Shown here in pieces: positions 11,784 to 22,219 of a stretch of DNA of 64,000 nucleotides; the first letter of the stretch is position 1; every line of letters starts with the position of its first letter. The stretch covers positions 10,478,001 to 10,542,000 of the forward strand of contig CP075495.1 in assembly GCA_021613535.1 (NCBI GenBank), given 5' to 3'. Both the position numbers and the translations under genes were made by a program. The stretch is from Adineta vaga (taxonomy: Eukaryota > Rotifera). The notes beneath the pieces are model-generated. The model saw only the letters and a program-made list of their open reading frames with translations, had not been told where the DNA came from and searched no databases.

Positions 11784-12594
11784 CTATCTAAATTCTCTTG
11801 CTTCCGATAATTTGTACAATTTTTCTAACATAAAACATGAGGTCACATAAGTTCGTAAAATTGAAAAAAATCCTGTAAAACAAAGTGCATATGTAATAAC
11901 TGAATGTATTTTTCTCGTAGATACATATTGTTTAATTTTTGTTATAAGTTTTTTTTCTTCTTCATGAATCAGAATATAGCGAACAACTAATAATGTATGA
12001 AATATATCTGGTCCATACCAATTCAATAAACGAAGATTTGGATGATCATGAATAGTAAGTGAACATATTGATGAAAGAAATGTGGTTTGATGTAACCAGG
12101 ATTGATCCGATGTTTTAAGTGTTTGAATATATGAATTAAATAATGAATTCCATAGTTCAATTGCAATTTCAAAGAAAAAATAGGCGATATACGAAGGATA
12201 AAGAAATCCAATACATGCATACATAGTAAAATGAGAATATTGATCTAATATATATTCGAAGAAATGTCCAACAATAGACGTTTGTTGTGACCAACGTGCT
12301 AAGCCTCCATCAAAAGAATCGAGAAAACCAGATATTGTATGGTAGATAACAAATAAAAGATATTTACGTTTACTAAGCAAAACAAAAAGTTTCTTTTATA
12401 ACTCAATTCAATGATATAGACATACCCAAAATATCGAAGACTAAGAAATATAAGTACTATGCGTATCCAAGATAACATATTAGGTACATTAAATAAAACG
12501 AACCATCCATTAATATTTACATGAGGATCTAAATTTAAGTTATAAGTTATTTATAAACTCCATTTAAAAGAAACTTACTCGTCGTATTGAACAT
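11784..12594 (-). CDS. CDIPT: CDP-alcohol phosphatidyltransferase, PI-synthase-like
   Basis: Likely makes phosphatidylinositol from CDP-diacylglycerol and inositol in the ER membrane (family inference). Three exons on the minus strand, 12594-12579, 12528-12426 and 12372-11784, keep frame with 50- and 53-bp introns and give 235 residues; human CDIPT has 213. The N-terminus carries the typical first helix FNVPNMLSWIRIVLIFLSL. The family motif D-x2-DG-x2-AR-x8-G-x3-D-x3-D reads DSFDGGLARW, eight residues, G, then E where the third Asp is expected, then the fourth Asp (YILDQ). Later segments such as GFLYPSYIAYFFFEIAIELW and further hydrophobic stretches fit a six-helix membrane enzyme. The match to human PIS downstream of the motif is weak, so another CDP-alcohol transferase specificity is possible. 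The Asp-to-Glu change is unusual but keeps a carboxylate. Confidence 0.8.
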
Positions 12595-14780
12595 CTTTGA
12601 CTTCGAATTGTATCTATTTCAAAATCGAAAAAACATACGTTTTAGTTATTCTTTTATATCATATATACGAATGCGATAAATTATATTTCATTATGACTTT
12701 TCGCTTGAGTGATTTCTTCATTTTCTTTTTCTTTTTCGAAACAATTCATAAGAGAAAGAACTGATCGACACATTTTTGCAGGGCAAAACAAGTCGCTTTT
12801 TTCCTAGTTTAAATCAAAGTGTATTCTCGTTCTTATTTCACATGATTCTAGTTGAAAAAAAGTTTCTCATTGTAGATAAGAGAACCATATGAGTAAAATT
12901 ATTTCAAGTGCCTTCAAAAAAAACTATCAAATAAATTAAATTTTTGTTTTTTCTCCAAAAAAAATGAGTAGTACTTTTCTCTTTTTTTCTTTTCCTTTTT
13001 TTTCATATTAACACGCAATAGTCTAGAACTACTATCAAAATTTTATATAATAGAAAAAAATCGGTAATGATACTTAACTATGCATCCAACTATCGTTAGG
13101 TTTAATCGAATACAAGAAACATTCAACATACGTTACGACGTAGACGGCAAATATTGAGATTTTATTTTCTGTGAATATCGTATAAAACAAAACGGGACTT
13201 TTTATACTGAGAAAATTTCATGTCTATATGTCACTGAAGTAAATATTAGCATTATATTTATCTATATAATTAACAGTTTGATTATAAGTCATCATAAAAG
13301 GAAAACAAGCTATTTTTTTTCCAAACAACAAACTAGAAAACGCGTAGGAGCTCCACCTGTACAAAAGTATCTAAATATGTACTAAATAGAAAATGACAAA
13401 CATTTTTAATGTAATTCCATTGTTCCATCGTGTGTCGATTGTTCAATAATTCTCAAAATGTATTAACTATGATAATAGTATTCTTTTACAGACTTAGATC
13501 TATGTAATTACTTATTCCATATGATAAGTCTTTGACTATATAATAGAAAAAGAGGAGTGTGTTTTCTATCGAGAATGTTTAACGACAAAAACCTCTTTAT
13601 ACCGGTTTGATATGAAACGAATGTTTATGCATAGTAATCCATGGAAAATGATATACATCTACTGAAAATAGTATAGAATATCGATTGATAGATTTATTCA
13701 TACTCACGTTTGAAGAATATATACTACTAATAAATAATGTATTATTTAATGGTTAATATCAATTTACATCCATGTGCCCAAACAATAAAGATCTAATTTC
13801 TAATAAAGAATTTCACATGTGTCGCAGCACTTTTCTCTGATGTTTTTCTGTATTTATATGTGAAATGTTTACTCATCGGGTTAAATATCAGCCTTTTTTG
13901 TTTCGTCAAAATAGAGACGTATTGCTTTGTAGGACTTGAAAAAAGAAGTGAACTCTTCGTACGATTCTTATTTTTCATTTGTAAACGTGTTATTAGAAGA
14001 GAAAAACGGAAGTTTTCTTTACAAAGTTGACAATATTTCGTTAAACTACATCGACATTAACACATTAGTTGGTTATTTTCATATTCTAATTAAATTGAAC
14101 GGAATTTTACGAACAATACAGTCATGAATTTTCACAAATATTCTAAACATAACAAAAGTAAAGTGTTTGAAACAAAATAAACAATTCGTTTTTAACCCCT
14201 TTTCAGGTACTTTCTTCATTTCTGTAGTTGATGGACTTTTTATTAATTGAAATTTTTGAATTTAATCATTTTCTGAAAGTATGAGAACTATATGTATAAA
14301 ATATTGATTTCGTCGTACGTCTCCTAATGAACAGATTGAAAAAAACAGGAAAATTTGTTTTTCAGAGTAAGTGGCGCCAAGGTTACGTTTTTCTTCACGA
14401 AGTTCGTTCTTTAAGGAAATTGACTTATGATAATCCAAGAATCAATCTATTACAAATGTTCGTCTACTGTTTCTAACGATCGAACTTTATGTTACACACT
14501 AACTTGGTTCCTTATACCTCAACTATTTTATACAATCACATAGTTAAAAGTTTTTTTAGATACAGTAGAAACCAGAGGCGTTCTGTTTCTCATCTGTTTT
14601 AAAATTCATCTTAACTTACCTCAAGTTCAAATAAGCTCGATCAAATTTAGATAAAAAAATTGTGATTGTGTTCTATATAATGCTGTCGTCGATTTGTTTA
14701 GAAATCAATGTTGGATAGTCTAATGTCGAAACACGTGATCAACAATATTTATTCAATTAAAAAGACTGATAGATAGAAGA
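12595..14780. other. 2.2-kb stretch without a recognisable gene
   Basis: AT-rich sequence with only short, unconvincing open frames on both strands. No repeats with clear ends and no RNA gene were recognised. The part next to 12594 presumably holds the promoter of the CDIPT-like gene. Confidence 0.55.
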
Positions 14781-14786
14781 ACAAAC

Positions 14787-15840
14787 CTCGTTTGAATCCA
14801 AACGATTTCTCTCTCATAGAATTTAAAAAATATATTGATAGAGTTGCCGAAAAGTACTTGAATGTAATGAAGAATTCTATTCAATGAAGAAAAAGAACTG
14901 AATGTAAATAATGTACCGAGAACAATAAACCTTGGCTGACTAAGAAGAAAAAATTCATTTTATCTTGATTATATGTTAAAGTAAATGCTGAAATGCAAAT
15001 ATATGATTCACAGTAAAGTATTTGATAAAGAATATTATTAAGCATTCCTCTGTCAAATTTACCTGTTGCTAATGAATTAGAAATCGATTCATTAGAATTC
15101 TACAGACTTTCTTCAATGTCATGTGAATCGATTTCATTGAAATTATAAGGCACCACTTACAAACCAAATATTTGTTTTCTTTGATTCTATGATGAATTTC
15201 TTCAACTGATCATAGCATTTCCTTGGAATAAATAGTGCACATTATGAATTTAATGATCTATTATATTCATAATCGATCTTTTGTTGTCAACAATTCGATA
15301 AATTTAATAAACAATACTTTCTATTTCAATCGCATTTTCATCCAGTTGTATTGATTTGCTTTGTTTTTCCTACAAGAAAATCACTTTGAATAGCAAAATC
15401 TAATGAGAAGATTAGACGAGAAGAATTCTAGAAAAAGATTAATAATAATGGTTTATTTGAAGAAGAAAAACTTCGCATTTATTCACATGCAATCAAAATA
15501 CTTTACAATCGTCAAGAAATTCCACGTCTTCGAAAACATTGTACATCTATTATATTTCATAGCAATCGATCTATGGTATATCATTCTTTTCTAGTGATAT
15601 TCTAATATGGATCATAGTTCTTCACTCGACGAATTTGAGTAGACATTATAATGCTCGTGATTACATAGAAAATTCTTGGTCAGATTTGATCACTTTCATA
15701 GAACAAACAGCATTTGTAAATAACTTGAAGCTTTTTCTGTTATATTTACTGAGAGAATTGTTTATATTAAAAAAACTCATTGCTTTTTTAATTCAATTGC
15801 GAATCAAACCTATGAAGTAAGATCGACTAGAAGTTTTATT
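14787..15840 (+). pseudogene. Decayed coding remnants, possibly TPR-like
   Basis: Several plus-strand shreds read like protein but lie in different frames and are cut by stops. From about 14790 one reads NDFSLIEFKKYIDRVAEKYL; a second, in another frame, reads FNEEKELNVNNVPRTINLG. Near 15045 comes SIPLSNLPVANELEIDSLEF. After 15440, in a frame interrupted by a stop, comes FEEEKLRIYSHAIKILYNRQ followed by IIFHSNRSMVYHS. Near 15640 comes RHYNARDYIENSWSDLITF. The segment around IYSHAIKIL...HSNRSMVY vaguely resembles a TPR unit. I read this as an old, heavily frameshifted gene. It could also be several small exons with unusual splicing, but I could not join them in frame. Confidence 0.35.
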
Positions 15841-16724
15841 TTCACATACTTACTATGTTTATAGAAACATACACAATTATATTTGATATTAGAAGCTTTG
15901 TATTATCTGAGAAAGGTAATTAATAACAGAAAGAAATATTGAAATAATTATTTACTTTAAGATTATTCATTGTATAGTAGATTGGTTTTATTCTTCAGTA
16001 TTTTTTCTATGAAATTGAATTGATGAATTTTTTCGTAATTCTTATTTACAAGTAAATGACTTAATTCAACTTTTGTTTCTATAATGAACATGTTAACACT
16101 CGTCGAGAATGACTCGTTTGACCCTCAACTGAAGAACTAACAAAAAGGACTTTACTGATTATTTCTGCTGAAAAGTGGTTAGTTTTGAAAACGAATTTTT
16201 TATCATTTATGGAATACTGCTGACATATCAATCGATAGACTATTAGACAATAAATAATGCTATAGTTCCTTGAATTCGCAAAGTATTTTCTGAAAAAATA
16301 AAAAGAGTATTCTGAGCATCCTTACATTCCAAAATATCATGGATTCCTACACTATCATTATTATCAGATGATATCATTTTGCTTTCATCATTTCCTTGTG
16401 AATATTTGTTAATATTACTGTAATATTTAGAAACTTTAACTTTGTGAGTTTTATGATGTACACAACTGAGATTCTGACATGGATAAGAAAAGTACAGTAA
16501 TCATAATGCAACAAAATGTCAGAGAAACAAGCAAACATCTACATAGATTTCTAAACACAATCATCGTCATTATATCGTTGTTTATACAAGAAATTGAAAG
16601 TAGATCTTTCGAATGCTTTAGTGTGTATTTCGCGCTGACCGGTATAGTAGGAGGAATTGTATATAATTGATATCACATCCACACCCTCCATAGTAAGATG
16701 AAGTGTACCTGTAACGAATACCGA
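15841..16724. other. No gene seen upstream of the MITE
   Basis: AT-rich sequence; the open frames here (for example 16479-16670) show no family features. Confidence 0.5.
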
Positions 16725-16732
16725 TTGGCACA

Positions 16733-16907
16733 TAGTGGCAGCGTCAAGGGTGGCTAGGGTGGGCTGAGCCCATCCTGATTTAAAAATCTTTTGCAAAAAG
16801 CTGATTTTTATATTACAAAAAGGCACGATTTCTATAGTTGAGCCCATTCTGAATATTTTTTGGATAGGCTTAGCCCACCCTGAGTGCAAATTCTGGCGCC
16901 GCCGCTA
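16733..16907. mobile_element. 175-bp hAT-like MITE with 8-bp target duplication
   Basis: The element starts TAGTGGCAGCG and ends CGCCGCCGCTA, whose reverse complement is TAGCGGCGGCG, so the ends form terminal inverted repeats. A second inverted match lies just inside: AGGGTGGGCTGAGCC on the left against AGGGTGGGCTAAGCC from the right. It is flanked on both sides by the identical 8-bp direct repeat TTGGCACA (16725-16732 and 16908-16915). An 8-bp target duplication with short inverted repeats and no coding capacity is the pattern of a non-autonomous hAT-superfamily element (established for that superfamily). The perfect duplication suggests a fairly recent insertion. The interior is AT-rich. 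The open frame crossing it on the minus strand (16551-16889) is not a gene. Confidence 0.8.
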
Positions 16908-16915
16908 TTGGCACA

Positions 16916-17830
16916 CGGAAGGAAATGCAGCACACAGATCATGTATGTTTAAAATTTCTACGCAGACTGAATAGTACCCTCTGTGGTATGACAGTTGTGG
17001 GCCATACGGTACACCCTAGTATAATACTTTAGGATCAACTGAAATCTGCCGAAATCAATTTGCGAATAATTCATTGTTTCTACTTATCATCTTTATAACC
17101 TCTCAGCCGCCTACTTAACCACCCACATCTATCGTCTCATCATCAAACTACTATCAATTTCCAATGTTTGCAATAGTTTTGAACAAAATGTTTTTTGACC
17201 TTTGACCTCTCTCCCACACCCTATCTTTCTTTTGGTATGGACGCTGACAGCGATAACTCATCAGATCATTATCAAAAAGTATACATTGTGGCGCTAGACG
17301 TTTTGACAATTTTCCCAGAGCTCTAATACATAACATTTTGGTCCATTTTCTATATACAATTTTTCTGTGAAATTAGATTTTTGGGCACAAGTCTTGTTTT
17401 TGAGATAATCACGCAAAAAGACCTAGTGGCCAATCTGATGATTCACATTCTACGTTCATAATGCAGCGGCATCCTTACAAAAATCATCCCTATAGCTCAA
17501 TAACAGTTTTTGAATAAAAACCAAATATATAAATCGATAGAAAAGAACTTGCTTTATCTACTGATGTAAAAATTATTTAGGGCCCATGTCAAAACGTTTT
17601 AGGACCGATCAGAAACGACTTTCTATTGATGCGCTTTTTTCTTTGTTATTCGTTCTGTTAGCGTCCGTATCATTAATTCATTTTGAACTGATCGATCTGC
17701 TTAAGGCATAAGAGTGTTTATCAATTTTTTGTTCTCTACAATCACTTGATCATTCTATTTAACTCATTCTTCAAATTTACACATGAAAACTTTTCTTTTT
17801 GTTTAGAAATATCATTATAAATTGAATATC
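16916..17830. other. Gene-free stretch of unusual composition
   Basis: From roughly 16930 to 17660 the sequence is visibly richer in G and C and less homopolymeric than the surroundings, for example CAGCCGCCTACTTAACCACC near 17105 and GGGCCCATGTC near 17580. No frame is open for long and no protein is recognised. It could be non-coding debris of a mobile element next to the MITE, but I found no ends. Confidence 0.4.
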
Positions 17831-19340
17831 ATGTCAGAATCCAGATCAAGTTCAAAAAGTCACGAATTTTTAATCAAAATATAATGGAACATATGATTGA
17901 TGATTTATTTGAAAATGATTTATCAATAAATTTATCAAACTATAGTCGTTTATATGATTGTATCAAACAATGGTTATTAACGCCAGATCTTTTAACGATG
18001 AACGAAAAATCTATACAGCTGAACTTTTATTTAAATTGTATGAAAGTTTACAACCAACAAATTCCTAAAACATTATATTATAGAGATGATTATAAAGCGG
18101 AAATATTCAAGAATATATTTCAAGGATTAATGCCTGACTTTTGCTTGGTGAACTTTTACATTATTTACGAATACTGCTTGATTATTCACCAAAATCTCGA
18201 AATTATATAATTGGTGCTATTACAGATTTTCATTATATACGATATGGTAAAGTTGTGAGATCAAATGATGATCATAATTTTACATATGAAGCATCGACAA
18301 AGCCTATTAATAATCCAAGTGAATTTTTACTAGATTATTTAGCAAAATTCTTTACAATGGATTCATCACAATTAGGATTTGATACATTTGTTCAATGACC
18401 TAAAAATATTCAAATTCACAACACTTTAATAGGAATTGGTGCTAATTCGATTGTAATGAATTGTTTTATGGACAAAAATGAAACTAATCGATATGCTCTT
18501 AAAATAACGAATAAATCTGTTGATAGAGAAGTTTTTATTTACAGAAAATTATACAACAATGAATACAATATCGAAAAAGTTCATCAATATGCTTTGGTTT
18601 TCTTGCATCCACCTGGAAAAATTATATCAAGTATAAATTTATTGAATAATCTTATTATTATATGGGATCAATTAAAACCTGGGCACAGAAATAACATTGT
18701 ACATTGCGATATTCGAAAATCGAATATCATTGAAATATTTCATAATCATCAAGCCAAGAGGTATGTTAAACAATAACTACTCATACGCCATTGTGTGAAT
18801 TTATCTTTTTCTTTTTTCAATAATTAATTATAAATATTTTTTTTTCTTTTGTATGAACAAATAGCTCTGATATTTTAATAATTGATTGGCGGAGTGCAAG
18901 TGAAGTTGGTTTCGATCAAGAATATTGTGGAACCTTGTCAACCGCTTCGAAGTATATACTTGATCGTTTCATTTATAAAAGAAATGAAAATATCCTATGT
19001 TTACCAATTGACGATTGTATTTCATTCATGAAAGTAGTCCTATTGGAAATACTTCCAAAAGAAATCAAAGAAAAAGTTTTAGCAAAGGTGAAACAAGGTT
19101 CTTATTCTGGTATTAATTTAGTGTATGAACAAATATATAAAATATATGCAAATGAACAATCGATTATATTACGAGTTATTCAATTTTTGGAAAAACATCG
19201 ATCGATATTAAATAATGAAACTTTAATTTCTTATATGGATCATTGTCTAAAAAGAAGATTATTGTTTACGTCAACTTAAAAATCAACAAGCAGATATTGA
19301 TTATTTTCTCCAACTAGAAGAAAATTTAATTTTATCTTAA
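17831..19340 (+). pseudogene. Protein-kinase-like gene, broken by frameshifts and a stop
   Basis: A kinase fold is suggested in order by a glycine-rich loop (IGIGANSIVM), a beta-3-like YALKI with the Lys, a catalytic-loop-like IVHCDIRKSN (HxD...N) and a DFG-like IIDWRSA followed by CGTLSTASKYIL. The N-terminal ~170 residues are an unrecognised helical extension. A 104-bp intron (18761-18864) splits the domain. Breaks: MSESRSSSK at 17831 runs into a stop just before the next open segment; a frame change near 18135-18145; an in-frame TGA at 18396-18398 between FDTFVQ and PKNIQ; and a frame change near 19250, after which the tail CLRQLKNQQADIDYFLQLEE reads to TAA at 19340. With at least three lesions it is most simply a pseudogene. 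Consensus errors could explain indels but less easily the TGA. Confidence 0.7.
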
Positions 19341-19837
19341 CCATTTGTTATGTAGTCTATTTTCGAGGTGATCTTTTTTTGAAAAGTATATTTTATTATA
19401 TCATTATGAACATAAATCGCTATTCGTTGTTTTCTTTTCGATTTCTCATCTGTTAATTAAAATAAAATATTTGAACAAAAATCTTGAAATATTTTCTTTA
19501 TTTCGTTTACAAAAATAGTTCGCATATAGACAAAGAGATTCATATTATTGTTAAAGTTCAATAACAAGTTTATGGTATGCTGTATAAATATAAAACAAAT
19601 TATTAAAAACAATTGTAAAACAATATAAAGTATAACTGACACTATTAGTAGAGTTTATTGAAAAAGGTCGATGAAGAAATGTCATTAGTCAATGATAATT
19701 TTATTTTTTGATTGTATTACTTATATATATAGGAGAAAAGAATATATATTTCTGTTAATAAACTTAGATGTGATCGATTCGATAGCACCGTAAAAGAGAA
19801 AAATAAAAGTGTGCATTTTTCTAGAATTATAGAATAA
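19341..19837. other. No gene seen
   Basis: About 500 bp of AT-rich sequence after the kinase-like pseudogene. No coding or repeat signal was found. Confidence 0.5.
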
Positions 19838-21208
19838 TGGTGAATCTGGTTCTTTATATTTCTTTTTCAGAGGCTAGTAATTATTTTTGCTCTCGTTGTG
19901 CAGAACTTAGTGGACGCAGGAGAAATAAATGGATCAACGATATTTTCAAGATGCAATCGCCAGAATTAGAAAAAGATATTCCAAGAACTAAAACTCAAAA
20001 AGCACTAAGTATCTGAAGAACCTTTTGCGACACAAAAAGCTCACTTGATGATGCAGTTTATGCAATCAGCGAAGGTATCTAACTTCAACAAATATCACTT
20101 AAAATACGTATGTTATTGTATTTACAGGAAGATGATTATCATCATGGTGAACGTGAAGTGGCTGATGATAAAAATACAAAATTACCTACTCTTAATGAGA
20201 AGGTACATTTTCTTCTTTCTTTCTCAACGTACACCTCTAAAGTTCTCATTTTGTGACGCGATGATCTCATGAAATGTACATCGGAAAACATTAACTGGAA
20301 CAACAGACGAACATAGCGAGATTCGAATGAGAACATTTGTTTTCCCAATTAGATCATGACATTCCGTTCGTATACAGAATGTGTTGAATAAAGACAATTT
20401 TACTTTGACGCTTTCATCAATCTTTTTACAGATGAGAGAACACATGATGATGCACAGGCAAAATTAAGAACATTCATTTCTTCTAAACAATTTATACTTC
20501 TCGTCCCAGAAACATTAGAATTCATCGTTATCGCATCGTATTCTGTAGTCGATAGAAGCAGAAGTTTGTTAAGACGGAATTAACAATCGACCTAATATAT
20601 CCGACGATGATCTATTCATCGAAAAAGGGAACATTATCGAATGTACCTGTATATATGTTAATGCTTCTTTGTACGCTAGTTGATCTAATTATCAGTTCTG
20701 AAAACTTTTCACCTTCAACGGCTGAAGAACAGGTAGTTTTTGAACAGATTCAAATATTTCATAATAATAACTAATTTACTTGTTTTTTTTTCTCGTTTTA
20801 GAAAGACTCAGAACAATTTGCAGCAAAAATATATGGCCAAACAAATTTCAGTAGCAGAGCGTTTCTTTCCTATAGTTACATTCATTATGTGATAACAATC
20901 ATTGCTACTGCAATGAGTCATTTCATTCTTTATCTCCTCTCGATTCTTGTTCGTCGATTTATTTAGTAGTGTAATTTATTCAATGATTCTTTTTGTTTTT
21001 TAGAAATCAGAAATCTCACTTAGATCATTTGAATATTCTCATTCGATCATCACCAATTCTAGCTAGAAATCGTTCGATGACGATGATTGCTTCGAATGAA
21101 AATAATTATCATCATAATGATGAGAACGAAAAAGATGTCTATGAAAACCTTTCAACAATTGATAAACAAAAATCCATTCAAGATGTTATCGATGTTGTTC
21201 GTATCTAG
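19838..21208 (+). pseudogene. Degenerate multi-exon locus with membrane segments
   Basis: Coding-like exons in one direction do not join cleanly. A 54-codon frame from ATG 19838 includes YFCSRCAELSGRRRNKW. It stops just before a differently framed piece EEPFATQKAHLMMQFMQSAK, which splices in frame (intron to about 20128) to EDDYHHGEREVADDKNTKLP. A short two-exon frame, 20607-20732 plus 20802-20966 (69-bp intron), encodes 96 residues with two hydrophobic segments (VPVYMLMLLCTLVDLII and YVITIIATAMSHFILYLLSI). A final acid/Asn-rich exon ends with IQDVIDVVRI at 21208. I could not connect the 20966 stop with this last exon by canonical splicing. It may be a decayed receptor or channel-like membrane protein, or the 96-residue piece may be a small gene of its own. 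Family not recognised. Confidence 0.35.
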
Positions 21209-21377
21209 AAATTGATTTCTTCAATGTTTATCAGTTTTGATTTGTTCATGATGTCGATCGTTTTGACATTAATAAAGATCATTGAGTTCACCTTTTTCTT
21301 TCTATTCTCTTTGTTTTCATTTCTCATATTGAATAACCAAAGATATGCATCAGATGAATTGGATCAGCAACATTAAA

Positions 21378-22043
21378 ATGAAACAGAGTCAAGTAAATTC
21401 TCAACATGAGGAGAAACATATCTATTTATATATATAATCTAGAATAATAATACTAATATTGAACAAGAACATGGAAATGAAAGAAATTCAAAACTAGTTC
21501 ATAGAAGAAAACTTATTGTTTTCATATTTATTGCTATTATTGCTGGATTAAGTTTAATAGCAGCAATCATCCTTGTTTCAATCGGTAAGAATACTTCATT
21601 TAATTTCAATATATTTTTATGGATATTTTTTGTATACAGAATTCAATCAAATTTATCGTCGATCTCGTGAAATTTCAGGTAAATAACTAGGTACTTATCC
21701 CTCCTAACTTCTCGAATTATAAGAGTATCAGTCGATGAATATTTTCGACAAATTTATTAATCTTTTTCATGTATTCCTAAAATAAGTCATTTATAAAGCA
21801 AATTTTAACAGAAATTTCCTTATAATCTGTGTCTTCTTTTCAGAATTAGAACAGCAAACGTCGAATACTACAGATGCATCGATATTCAAGAATAGTACTA
21901 CATCATCAGTGTTAAATTCTATTATTATTACAAAAGATGTAGATACATCATTGATTAATACGAGTACAACAACAACAACTAGAGCAGCTTCTTCAATCCT
22001 AACGACAGTATCTCGATTCTTTTCAATGAATATGACAAACTAA
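21378..22043 (+). CDS. Small single-pass membrane protein, Ser/Thr-rich
   Basis: Four exons, 21378-21392, 21443-21584, 21640-21678 and 21844-22043, have GT-AG borders and sum to exactly 132 codons (131 residues). After a short charged N-terminus (MKQSQ, then an Asn/Glu/Arg-rich stretch ending HRRK) comes one membrane helix (LIVFIFIAIIAGLSLIAAII). A ~85-residue Ser/Thr-rich tail with several N-x-S/T sites (NTT, NST, NTS) follows, as expected for a glycosylated lumenal or extracellular domain. Basic residues before the helix suggest a signal-anchor with the N-terminus inside the cell (inference). The family is not recognised. The third exon is only 39 bp. It sits about 180 bp from the 3' end of the convergent glutamate receptor gene. 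Confidence 0.65.
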
Positions 22044-22219
22044 TCTTTGTTTTTGTTTTTCAAAAAACCATTTCAATTCTGCAACAATTGTATTAAACAT
22101 CTAACATTATTAAATCCAATGAATTTTAACGTCTTTGTATTAAACCACTAGTAAAACTACGATATATATGTTAAAGATAAAGACAGCTTAATATCAAAAG
22201 ATATATTATAGTACATACT

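Noticed and set aside
16551-16889. 112-codon minus-strand frame
   Set aside because: It runs across the MITE border and its terminal repeat, so it is an accident of the insertion.
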